NCBI GenBank assembly: GCA_020063565.1
Contig: JAICDB010000003.1
Coordinates: 1 to 64,000 of the forward strand
Reading direction: 5' to 3'
DNA: 64,000 nt
Source: Clostridiales bacterium
GTDB lineage: Bacteria; Bacillota; DSM-16504; Desulfitibacterales; JAICDB01
A program made the position numbers and the translations under genes. The notes below the pieces were generated by a model that had not been told where the DNA came from, made no database searches, and saw only the letters and a program-made list of their open reading frames with translations. Shown here piece after piece: positions 8,688 through 16,881 of this stretch (its first letter is position 1; every line of letters begins with the position of its first letter).

Positions 8688-9617
8688 TTGAAAGAAATTA
8701 CAGGACGTATTGTAAATATTCAAAAATATTCTGTTCACGATGGACCTGGAATTCGTGATTTGGTTTTTATGAAAGGGTGTCCATTGAAATGTATCTGGTG
8801 TTGCAATCCAGAAACACAGTCATCAGATTTTCAAATAGCGTATAATAACAAGAAATGTATAGGTGCAGAGTTATGTGGCTATTGTGTTAAGGTATGTGAT
8901 AATGGTGTTTTTTCTATCAAAGATAATATGATTGTAATGGATAGACGCAATTGTATTAATTGCCAAAAGTGTGTTAAAATATGTTGCTCTAAAGCGCTGC
9001 ATATCTTTGGAACAGATATGACTGTAGATGAAGTTTTTTTGAAAACTCAGAATCAACCAGATTCTTGGAGATCTAATGGTGGTGTTACAATTAGCGGTGG
9101 CGAACCACTTTTACAGGCGGATTTTGTGACTGCTTTATTAAAAAAATATAAAAGTGTGGGGGTCCATACAGCTATTGAAACTTCTGGATATGCGCCTTGG
9201 GAAAAGCTTGAAAAGGTGGCTCGGTGGTGTAATTTAATTTATTATGATATAAAACTAATGGATGCACAAAAGCATAAGAAGTATACTGGTGTGGATAATT
9301 CTTTGATTTTGGAAAATATTAAAAAGTTGACTGAAAATTTCTCTGAAGTAGATATTATTGTCCGTACTCCTGTTGTGCCTGGTATTAATGAACAAGAGCA
9401 GGATATTATGGCTATTGTAAAATTTTTAGAAACTCTGCCAAATCTGCAGGATTATGAATTGCTACCTTACCATAGTTATGGAAGTTCGAAATATGAACAG
9501 CTTGGTATGATTTATAAATTAAAAGATCTTAGCTCTCTTGAAAGAGAACCAGTTTATAAATTAAATGATCGCATTCGAAAAATGTTGAATTTACAAAAAG
9601 AAGCTAAACACAAGTAA
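8688..9617 (+). CDS. Glycyl-radical enzyme activating enzyme (radical SAM)
   Basis: A radical SAM protein of 309 residues from TTG 8688. This start fits GGAGGGG at 8675-8681 better than the ATG at 8682, which touches it. The SAM cluster motif is C31-PLK-C35-IW-C38. Two ferredoxin-type 4Fe-4S sites follow (C57, C63, C66, C70 and C89, C92, C95, C99), as in activases of the glycerol dehydratase/4-hydroxyphenylacetate decarboxylase group rather than the short PFL activase. Further family motifs are GVTISGGEPLLQ and YYDIKLMD. It makes the 5'-deoxyadenosyl radical that abstracts H from the glycine of its partner. The only partner in the window is the enzyme at 14248, 4.6 kb downstream. Confidence 0.93.
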   Translation: MKEITGRIVNIQKYSVHDGPGIRDLVFMKGCPLKCIWCCNPETQSSDFQIAYNNKKCIGAELCGYCVKVCDNGVFSIKDNMIVMDRRNCINCQKCVKICCSKALHIFGTDMTVDEVFLKTQNQPDSWRSNGGVTISGGEPLLQADFVTALLKKYKSVGVHTAIETSGYAPWEKLEKVARWCNLIYYDIKLMDAQKHKKYTGVDNSLILENIKKLTENFSEVDIIVRTPVVPGINEQEQDIMAIVKFLETLPNLQDYELLPYHSYGSSKYEQLGMIYKLKDLSSLEREPVYKLNDRIRKMLNLQKEAKHK

Positions 9618-9705
9618 TAGGGTGTTTATAAGGGGTTTATTTCTATAAGAGGATATGCTATTATATCTTATAAGAATAAGATTTAAAAAATAAGGAGAAG
9701 GGTCA

Positions 9706-10023
9706 ATGAAAAGAATGGACGGTCGTATATTAGTTGGTGGATGTGCTAAGCCGCCCAAAGAGATAACAGTATATAATATTATGACTGTTCAACTTCTTGT
9801 TGATGTAGAAACACATTGTATAGTTGAATCTAATTTTAATCTTATATCTCCCTTAACTCAAGCTTGCTTAGAGGAATTGGTCAATGGATATTGTATAGAT
9901 GATTCATTAGAGCCGCTATTTAAAGAGATTAAGGAAAAAATTTGCCTTTCTACTACAGGTTCGTTGATACAGGCCATAAAAAATGCTGTAGAGAGGTACA
10001 AGGAAAAAATACGTAAAAATTAG
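9706..10023 (+). CDS. DUF3870-like small protein
   Basis: A 105-residue cytosolic protein with no signal peptide or membrane segment. The pattern fits my memory of the DUF3870 family: an opening GG-A-PP, a central segment with V-ETHCIVESNFNLISPLTQ, then ELVNGYCIDDSLEPLFKEI, and a closing SLIQAIKNAVERY helix. Two conserved Cys (C14, C45) and one more (C53) stand out. The function of this family is not known. It lies 88 bases after the activase with its own AAGGAGAAGGG site and before the transporter, so it probably belongs to the same catabolic unit, perhaps as a small accessory or sensor protein. Confidence 0.65.
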   Translation: MKRMDGRILVGGCAKPPKEITVYNIMTVQLLVDVETHCIVESNFNLISPLTQACLEELVNGYCIDDSLEPLFKEIKEKICLSTTGSLIQAIKNAVERYKEKIRKN

Positions 10024-10574
10024 ACCCCCATGCCGTTAATGCGGAGCTTAAAAAAATCATTGCGAGGGCTTAGTAGGGTGTTTTTGTGTCCCAAAATAGT
10101 TTTCAGGTTAGTTATGTACTTAACTTTTGGTGATTATTATTCTAATTTTTCTACATTTTTTATAAAAGCTATTTACAAATAAAAGAATATTATATAAAAT
10201 TACTTATAGAAGACATTATTTATGTATTATTTTATCATAATTTATATTATGATTTAATTGAATAAGTTTTATGGGATGTCTTGCAGGCGTCAATTTTTGA
10301 GATTGATGTCAGTAAACAAGGCGAAGCCCAACAAAGCATATTTATTGGACATAATTGTTCCATATGCTTTATTGGGCTTTTATTATTGTAAGAATAAGTA
10401 TGCTTAGAGAATTCTGGGGACCCAGGTGATTTGTAGTGTTATGAAAAATGATGTTCAAAAAAATATCCAAGGATATTTAGGATAGAGTTGAGGTGCCTTG
10501 AGTATGGTGAAAGGCATGACAATTATTATGGATAAAACTCAAAGAACTTTTAGGTAAAAAGGAGGTTAAATGGT
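10024..10574. other. Long AT-rich leader before the transporter genes
   Basis: No supported gene. 10130-10260 is very AT-rich and may hold a promoter. The downstream half carries the terminator-like hairpin listed at 10324-10388. The last 180 bases lead to the TctB Shine-Dalgarno (GGAGG at 10561). Confidence 0.5.
10324..10388 (+). terminator. Leader terminator or attenuator before tctB
   Basis: AAGCCCAACAAAGCATAT pairs with ATATGCTTTATTGGGCTT (17 of 18 pairs) around a 20-base loop, then TTATTATT. It lies 300 bases after the DUF3870-like gene and 190 before tctB. The architecture matches the leader hairpin at 8606: a long A/T-capped stem with a 17 to 20-base loop. Confidence 0.6.
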
Positions 10575-11021
10575 TTGAACAAATGGTTTAAAAACAGGGA
10601 TTTTATAGGTGGAAGTATATTACTTATTTTCAGCGTATGGTTTTATTTTACGGCACAGACAATACCCAAAGGAAATGTTAGTGGCATGCCACCGAGTTTT
10701 TTTCCTTCTTTTTTGGCAATAATATTAGGAATATTAAGTTTTATTGTTGTCATAAAAGGAATAAAGCAAATTCTCGCAGGTTCCCAACTTAAAATTGAAA
10801 GAAAAAATCATAAAAATGTTTTTTTGCTATTTTTGCTGCTTATTGCATATCTGTTCGCATTTCAGTATTTAGGTTTTATAGTCACGACAATAATTTATTT
10901 GATATTAGTAATGTTACTTCTGAAAGCTGGAAAGCTTGTTAAAATAGTTCCAATTTCGATAATTATTACTCTGGCTGTGTATTATATTTTTGGAGTGGGA
11001 TTTAAAATCCCTCTTCCTTAG
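10575..11021 (+). CDS. tctB: Tripartite tricarboxylate transporter small membrane subunit (TctB)
   Basis: A 148-residue hydrophobic protein with four predicted transmembrane segments, opening KNRDFIGGSILLIFSVWFYF as TctB proteins do. TctB is the small integral subunit of secondary TTT transporters that import carboxylates with a binding protein (TctC) and a large 12-helix subunit (TctA). Sequence conservation is weak in this family, and the call rests on topology plus the tctB-tctA-tctC order. TTG start nine bases after GGAGG. Confidence 0.88.
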   Translation: MNKWFKNRDFIGGSILLIFSVWFYFTAQTIPKGNVSGMPPSFFPSFLAIILGILSFIVVIKGIKQILAGSQLKIERKNHKNVFLLFLLLIAYLFAFQYLGFIVTTIIYLILVMLLLKAGKLVKIVPISIIITLAVYYIFGVGFKIPLP

Positions 11022-11041
11022 GTTGAGAGGAGGCAAGGATA

Positions 11042-12550
11042 TTGCTTGTTGAACAAATATTAAGCGCTGTAGGTGTAATATTTGAACCGTATTCGCTTTT
11101 ACTTCTGGCTGCGGGAGTTGCTTTAGGGATTCTTTTTGGAGCAATTCCCGGTTTGACAGCTACAATGGGAGTGGCTCTATTAATCCCGTTGACTTTTGTT
11201 TTAGAACCAGCAGCCGGAATTGTTATGCTTGTCGGAATTTACTGTGGTGGCATATATGGAGGCTCTATTTCCGCTGTTTTGGTAAGCATTCCTGGTACGC
11301 CGTCCGGGATGATGACTACCCTGGATGGATATCCTATGGGGCAAAGGGGAGAAGCAGGCAAAGCAATTGGTTATGCAACAATATCTTCATTTATTGGAGG
11401 TATTATTAGTGCTATTATATTAATTTTTGCTGCACCCTATCTGGCAAAAATTGCTCTGCAATTTGGACCTGTTGAATATTTTGCAATTGCTGTATTTGGT
11501 TTAAGTATTATTTCTAGTGTTTCTGGTGATTCTTTTGTAAAAGGAATGATTTCCGGAGTTATAGGAATGATGGTAACTGTTGTAGGTATGGATTATGTTA
11601 CCAGTACTCCGCGATTTACTTTTGGCACGGTAGCTTTGCTGGCAGGTTTTACTTTTATTCCTACTATGATAGGTTTGTTCGGAATGAGAGAGTTCCTATT
11701 GCAGGTAGGAACTGAAAATTACAAATATCAAGTAGAACAAAAAGTGGACAAAGTTATTCCTAGTCTTAGCGAAATCAAGAAATTAATGTCCATTACTATC
11801 CGTGGAGGTCTTTTAGGTACTTTTGTAGGTGCTTTGCCAGGAGCAGGCGGTCCTATTGCTTCATTTATCTCATATGATTCTGCACGTAAATCTTCAAAAC
11901 ATCCGGAAAAATTTGGTACAGGTATTCCTGATGGAATAGCTGCTTCTGAATCTGCTAATAATGGTGTAACCGGTGGAGCGTTGATTCCAATGCTGACTCT
12001 AGGAGTGCCGGGTGATGGTGTGACGGCTGTTATGCTAGGTGCATTTATGGTTCATAACTTACGCCCGGGACCCATGCTGTTTCAAAACAATGCTGACCTC
12101 GTGTTTTCAATTTATGTGGGTTTAGTTTTAGCAAATGTGTTAATGTTAATTTTCGGTTTAATGGGAGCAAAGCTTTTTGCAAGAATATTGAATTTGCCTA
12201 TGGAAATATTACTTCCCTTTATTTCAGTTTTGACTATTGTCGGTTCGTATGCTATTAGAAATAATCCTGTAGATATCGCCATAATGATTGGCTTTGGTTT
12301 GTTGGGTTATCTTATGTCAGAACTTAAGCTTCCCGCAATTCCAATGGTGCTTGGAATCGTTTTGGGACCGATGGCGGAGGCGAATTTACGGGGAGCATTG
12401 CTGATATCAAAGGGTAGTTGGCTGATATTTTTAACAGAACCTATAAGTCTTATTCTCCTGATATTGACCGTAGTTCTCGGAGCATGGCCTTTCTTAAGTG
12501 GCGCCTTGAGGAAAAAACAGGAACTTGAAGGAAACACAACAAGTGAATAA
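11042..12550 (+). CDS. tctA: Tripartite tricarboxylate transporter large membrane subunit (TctA)
   Basis: A 502-residue protein with many membrane helices and the TctA hallmarks GAIPGLTATMGVALLIPLTF near the N-terminus, YGGSISAVLVSIPGTP, and the internal repeat GALPGAGGPIASFISYD. It forms the ion-coupled channel for carboxylate uptake. It starts at TTG with AGAGGAGG 5 to 8 bases upstream and lies 20 bases after tctB. Substrates of the family include citrate, tartrate and other di- or tricarboxylates; the substrate here is undefined but should be that of the adjacent glycyl radical enzyme. Confidence 0.95.
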   Translation: MLVEQILSAVGVIFEPYSLLLLAAGVALGILFGAIPGLTATMGVALLIPLTFVLEPAAGIVMLVGIYCGGIYGGSISAVLVSIPGTPSGMMTTLDGYPMGQRGEAGKAIGYATISSFIGGIISAIILIFAAPYLAKIALQFGPVEYFAIAVFGLSIISSVSGDSFVKGMISGVIGMMVTVVGMDYVTSTPRFTFGTVALLAGFTFIPTMIGLFGMREFLLQVGTENYKYQVEQKVDKVIPSLSEIKKLMSITIRGGLLGTFVGALPGAGGPIASFISYDSARKSSKHPEKFGTGIPDGIAASESANNGVTGGALIPMLTLGVPGDGVTAVMLGAFMVHNLRPGPMLFQNNADLVFSIYVGLVLANVLMLIFGLMGAKLFARILNLPMEILLPFISVLTIVGSYAIRNNPVDIAIMIGFGLLGYLMSELKLPAIPMVLGIVLGPMAEANLRGALLISKGSWLIFLTEPISLILLILTVVLGAWPFLSGALRKKQELEGNTTSE

Positions 12551-12660
12551 TTGTTGTTTAATTCTAATTATAATCTGAAGAAAGGAGGGAACCCTTTTAT
12601 ATTTAGTTTTGTTACTAGCATTATTATAAAGAATGGAAAATTAAGATGGGAGGTTTTTAA

Positions 12661-13695
12661 ATGAAAATGGTGAGTAAGAAGAAAATGACATTGCTTGTTG
12701 CTTTAGTGATGGCTATTTTGATATTAAGTTTTGTATTAACCGGATGTGGTCAGAATACTGCAGATGAGAAAGGTTCAGAAAATGGTGCTCAAGAATCTGA
12801 GAAAAATGATACTGCTTCTAAAGAAAAATTTCCCAATAAGCCAATTACGGTAATTTGCCCTTATTCAGCGGGTGGAGGGTCTGACCAAACCATAAGAATG
12901 TTAGCTCCATTGGCTGAAAAGTATTTGGGTGTACCTGTAAATGTAGTAAACATGCCTGGTGGTTCTGGTTCTGCAGGTTATGCTGAACTGCGAAAAAGAA
13001 AGGCTGATGGATATACTCTTTCTACAACTACTTCAACAATCGTTACGCATAAGCTTTTAGGCAACCTGGATTTCAACCATCATGCTTTTGATATAGTTAT
13101 AGGATATAATTTTTCGCCGGCTGCAGTAGGTGTTAATGCTGAACGCGGCTGGGATGATTTAAAGGAATTTGCTGAATATTCAAAAGAGCATCCGGATGAA
13201 GTTTCGATGGGAACAACTGCTGTCGGGGGGATATGGAACGTAGCTACCCATGCTGCTCAGAATGCGATGGATGTAGAATGGAATGTTATTCCGGCAGGGG
13301 GTGGAGGTGCTAAGCCCGTTATTCAGGCTGCTGCAGGAAAAATAGATGCTGTAACTGCAAGTCCCCTTGAAATTTATACACAGCAGGAAGCTGGCAAGCT
13401 GAAACTTTTAGGGGTAATGGCAGATGAAAGATTGGATGCATTTCCCGATATACCAACCTTTAAAGAAATGGGATTTGATGTATCGGTTACAACAACTAGG
13501 GCTCTAATAGCTCCAAAGGGAACTCCAAAGGAAAGAATTGAAATTCTTTATGAGGCATTTGCTAAGGCTGCTAATTCCGAGAAATATAAGGAATATGTTA
13601 AATCCAAAGGAAGCGGTTGGATGTGTGAAAACGGAGAATACATGATGGATTACTATGATAAGCAAGTAGAAGTTTTCGAAAAAATTATAAAATAA
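12661..13695 (+). CDS. tctC: TctC/Bug-type solute-binding lipoprotein
   Basis: A 344-residue lipoprotein: signal peptide, lipobox LTGC (Cys29 region), an acidic linker, then the Bug fold with FPNKPITVICPYSAGGGSDQT, PGGSGSAGYAELRKRKADGYTL and the C-terminal APKGTPKERIEIL. Bug proteins bind carboxylates through two loops contacting the carboxylate group, and the binding loop AGGGSDQ is intact. ATG start seven bases after GGGAGG. It completes the transport system encoded by tctB and tctA. Confidence 0.94.
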   Translation: MKMVSKKKMTLLVALVMAILILSFVLTGCGQNTADEKGSENGAQESEKNDTASKEKFPNKPITVICPYSAGGGSDQTIRMLAPLAEKYLGVPVNVVNMPGGSGSAGYAELRKRKADGYTLSTTTSTIVTHKLLGNLDFNHHAFDIVIGYNFSPAAVGVNAERGWDDLKEFAEYSKEHPDEVSMGTTAVGGIWNVATHAAQNAMDVEWNVIPAGGGGAKPVIQAAAGKIDAVTASPLEIYTQQEAGKLKLLGVMADERLDAFPDIPTFKEMGFDVSVTTTRALIAPKGTPKERIEILYEAFAKAANSEKYKEYVKSKGSGWMCENGEYMMDYYDKQVEVFEKIIK

Positions 13696-13796
13696 TCAAC
13701 TAAAGTTGCAAAAAAACTTTGATAAAAACAAACAGTAACTTAAGCATTTGTATTTTGCTTTATTTTGAATATGATGCATAACTGTTACAATTAGTT

Positions 13797-13941
13797 TTCC
13801 CGGTTAAGTTTAAAAGGAGCAACCACCTAAGGACAGTCCTCTTCCACGTTTGACAGAGATTATACTCTTTTTTATCTATTCCGGCCTTAGCGTTTCTTGA
13901 TAATTTGCTTCATGGTTTGGTTGCTCCGAAGACCCCGGGAA
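13797..13941 (+). ncRNA. Candidate structured RNA or palindromic element, three nested stems
   Basis: Three stems nest in order: TTCCCGG (13797) with CCGGGAA (13935), GGAGCAACC (13816) with GGTTGCTCC (13919), and CTAAGG (13827) with CCTTAG (13885). The inner loop contains a GGACAGTCC hairpin. All three are perfect pairings over 145 bases. This could be a riboswitch-like leader, a small noncoding RNA, or a decayed palindromic mobile element. I do not recognise the family. Confidence 0.5.
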
Positions 13942-14011
13942 TTAATAATTTTTTTAAGATAAATTTTTTGTAAGCTTTTAAGTCTTTGAATACGACAAGA
14001 GTAAAATAAAA

Positions 14012-14077
14012 AACTTCACCCCAAATGTGGGACATTTTTGACGTGGCAAGCCTCAAAAATCCCAAAGGAGTGAAGTT
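14012..14077 (-). terminator. 66-base hairpin, terminator-like on the minus strand
   Basis: AACTTCAC pairs with GTGAAGTT, and an inner stem TTTTTGA pairs with TCAAAAA. Read on the minus strand the outer stem is followed by TTTTTTATTTT, a good termination tract. On the plus strand no T-run follows. No minus-strand gene is present nearby, so it may terminate antisense transcription or belong to a short repeat. Confidence 0.5.
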
Positions 14078-14247
14078 ATTTATATATTCTTCAACAAACT
14101 CTATTTTCCTTGTGAAGTATTTAAAAATCGGATATAAAAATTTACTTAGTAATTAATTAGTAAAATAATAAAAACTTTATAATATCTTTATTACATATTG
14201 ATTTAGTTTATAGAAATACTTATTTTCTTATAAAAGGAGGAAAAATC

Positions 14248-16704
14248 ATGGCAGAGGTAGCTTGTTTAACAAATCAGGAAAAGAGAATTGAAAGAGGAGA
14301 AGGACAATTGAGTCCAAGGCCACGAATTAATGCTTTTCTTTCTAAATTTAGGGATCAAGTTCCTAGAATAGATATTCAAAGGGCTGTTCTGTTTACTGAA
14401 TCTATGTCACAAACAGAAGAATATCCTATGAATATCAGAAAAGCTAAGGCATTACATCATATTTTTAATAATATCAATGTAGTTATTGAGGATAATGAAC
14501 TAATAGTTGGTACTTGTAGTAGTCGCCCCGGAAGACATGCTATTCTTTTCCCGGAGCTTCGTGGACCTTGGCTTGAGAAAGCATTAAGAGGAGCCCAACA
14601 AAGTCAAGCATTTCTAGTTAGTGATGAAGATATTGAAATAGTAAAGGAAAAAGTTATACCTTATTGGAAGGGTAAAAGTGCTCATGAAAGATACCTTGCA
14701 ATGCTACCGAAGGATACTAAGGAAATTATTTACGGTGATGATGATTGGGGTTCAGCTGGATTATTACAAGATAATGCCAATATTAATGCTACTCTGAACT
14801 GGGCTGGAAATTACAAGAAAGTTATTGAGAGAGGGCTTTTAGATATTAAAAGAGAAATGGAGGAGCGCTTAAGCCAGGTTCCTGACAATGATTATACTAA
14901 AATGGCCTTTTTACAATCTGCTATTATTGTTTGCGATGGTCTTATGGATTATGCAAAACGTTATGCAAAAAAAGCCAGAGAAATGGCTCTAGAAGAGACT
15001 GACCCTAATCGTAAAGCAGAGCTTGAAATGATAGCTCAAAATTGTGAATGGGTACCAGCACATCCTGCCCGTAATTTCTGGGAAGCATTGCAATGTCAAT
15101 GGTTTGTGCAAACGGCTTATAAGTTAGAACAACCTACTGTAGGTGTTATTTCTTTGGGACGATTTGATCAATATATGTATCCAACATTTATCAAGGATTT
15201 AAAGGCTGGCGTTATAGATGAAGAAAGAGCTTTAGAATTAATGGAATGTCTATGGTTTAAAATAGCAAACTATGTACCATTTAACGTAACGGCTACAAAT
15301 AATTATTTTGAAGGTTATTGTCATTTTGAGCAGACTGTTCTCGGTGGTCAGACCAAAGAGGGTAGAGATGCTACAAACGAATTAACTTATTTGGTTCTTA
15401 GGTCCAAAAAGGAATTTCCACTTCATTATCCGGATTTATCTGTTCGAGTACATTCTCGTACGCCTGACCGATTGCTTTATGCTATTGTAGATTTGATTAA
15501 AGAAGGTACCGGTTTTCCTAAACTTTTAAATGATGAAGAAATTATTCCTCGAATTTTGCAAAATGGAGTTAGTATTAATGATGCCAGAGATTATACTCCC
15601 TGTGCTTGTACCGAGGTTAGACTGCTCGATATTGATACGTATATGGCTGTCGGCTGTAACCCTAATACTGTAGCTGCATTAGAGATGGCAATGAATGACG
15701 GTGTTGTTACTATTGACGGTAAAAAGAAAAAACTGATGACACCATCCATAAAGGCAACTGATATCAAGAGTTATGAGGATCTGATAAACAACTTTACCGA
15801 GGCGTTTGACTTTTTAGTGCGCCACTACTATATACGTCAGGCCGCTTTAGAAATATCAAACGCAGCCTGCTTAGCAGCACCCTTTATGTCGATGTTAAAT
15901 GATACATGCGTGGAAACTTTAACGGATATTCATCAGCCCATTCACGGCAAAGGGGTTTCCAAGGATACAGGTAACATGAGCATAATTGGTTTTGGTACGG
16001 TAATTGAGTCTTTAACTGCCATGAAAAAGTTAGTATTTGAAGACAAAATAATTACTTTAGATGAGTTAAAGGAAGCCTTAGAAGCGAATTTTGAAGGTTA
16101 TGAAAGACTGAGGGAAATGCTATTAAATGCGCCTCAGTATGGAAATAATGATGATTATGCTGATGAAGTAGCTCGTCAAGTGGATGAAATTATTTGTGAA
16201 GTAGTACAAAGATACAGAACACCAAACGGTCCTCAAAATTTAAAGTTCGTTCCGGTTACTACCCATGTTGCTATGGGACGTAGAATGGGTGCAACGCCAA
16301 ATGGCCGAAAAGCTGGAGAGGCTTTTTCTGAAGGTGTTTCGCCAACACAAGGGCGTGATACTGAAGGACCTTTGGCGACTTTGATGTCAATTGCCAAGGC
16401 TAGGAGCCGTGTATATAATAATGATTTAGCCCGTTTAATCAATATAAAAATAAGTCCACAGGTTTTAGCAGGAGAAAAAGGAACAAGGGACTTAATGAAT
16501 TTAATTAGGACTTTTGTAGATTTAAAATTATGGCATATTCAATTTGCTGTTATCAATAGAGAAACTTTAATTAAAGCACAAAAAGACCCGGATAAATATC
16601 GTAATTTAATTGTTCGAGTAGCTGGTTATAGCGCATATTTTACAGAGTTAAGTCCTGGACTTCAAAATGAAATTATCAATCGTACGGAACATGAGTGTAT
16701 TTAA
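14248..16704 (+). CDS. Glycyl radical enzyme, dehydratase/decarboxylase type
   Basis: An 818-residue member of the pyruvate formate-lyase superfamily. The C-terminal glycyl loop is VRVAGYSAYF with Gly793. The active-site loop reads YTPCACTEVRL: thiyl Cys454 with Glu456 two residues later, the Cys-x-Glu arrangement of glycerol/diol dehydratases, hydroxyproline dehydratase and arylacetate decarboxylases, unlike the CC of PFL. The family motif GRRMGATPNGRKAGEAFSEGVSP is present. It starts at ATG behind AAAGGAGG. It should act on a small hydroxy-carboxylate or diol-type substrate, probably giving an aldehyde or keto product for the downstream oxidoreductases. The substrate cannot be read from sequence; pyruvate formate-lyase itself is excluded by the active site. 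A terminator follows. Confidence 0.92.
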   Translation: MAEVACLTNQEKRIERGEGQLSPRPRINAFLSKFRDQVPRIDIQRAVLFTESMSQTEEYPMNIRKAKALHHIFNNINVVIEDNELIVGTCSSRPGRHAILFPELRGPWLEKALRGAQQSQAFLVSDEDIEIVKEKVIPYWKGKSAHERYLAMLPKDTKEIIYGDDDWGSAGLLQDNANINATLNWAGNYKKVIERGLLDIKREMEERLSQVPDNDYTKMAFLQSAIIVCDGLMDYAKRYAKKAREMALEETDPNRKAELEMIAQNCEWVPAHPARNFWEALQCQWFVQTAYKLEQPTVGVISLGRFDQYMYPTFIKDLKAGVIDEERALELMECLWFKIANYVPFNVTATNNYFEGYCHFEQTVLGGQTKEGRDATNELTYLVLRSKKEFPLHYPDLSVRVHSRTPDRLLYAIVDLIKEGTGFPKLLNDEEIIPRILQNGVSINDARDYTPCACTEVRLLDIDTYMAVGCNPNTVAALEMAMNDGVVTIDGKKKKLMTPSIKATDIKSYEDLINNFTEAFDFLVRHYYIRQAALEISNAACLAAPFMSMLNDTCVETLTDIHQPIHGKGVSKDTGNMSIIGFGTVIESLTAMKKLVFEDKIITLDELKEALEANFEGYERLREMLLNAPQYGNNDDYADEVARQVDEIICEVVQRYRTPNGPQNLKFVPVTTHVAMGRRMGATPNGRKAGEAFSEGVSPTQGRDTEGPLATLMSIAKARSRVYNNDLARLINIKISPQVLAGEKGTRDLMNLIRTFVDLKLWHIQFAVINRETLIKAQKDPDKYRNLIVRVAGYSAYFTELSPGLQNEIINRTEHECI

Positions 16705-16811
16705 TGAAGCAGTTTTACGCACATGTAGCTGAGGAAGAGATACACCTCAAGAGTATAAAGAGTTATTAAAGAGTTATTAACTATTAACTAGATTAATAGT
16801 TTAAATACTCA

Positions 16812-16844
16812 TATAAAAGGGGAGAGTTTCTCTCCCCTTTTATA
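16812..16844. terminator. Bidirectional-looking terminator after the glycyl radical enzyme
   Basis: TATAAAAGGGGAGAG with CTCTCCCCTTTTATA, a perfect 15-bp stem with a TTT loop. The stem itself carries the A and T tracts. It separates the glycyl radical enzyme gene from the racemase-like gene. Confidence 0.85.
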
Positions 16845-16881
16845 CACTAAATATATTCCTAGTATAAGAGGGGTAAATATT

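Larger units (their letters stand above)
13696..14247. other. Structured intergenic region upstream of the glycyl radical enzyme
   Basis: No supported coding region. It holds two distinct inverted-repeat structures (13797-13941 and 14012-14077), then an AT-rich stretch (14080-14230) that probably contains the promoter of the glycyl radical enzyme. Confidence 0.6.
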
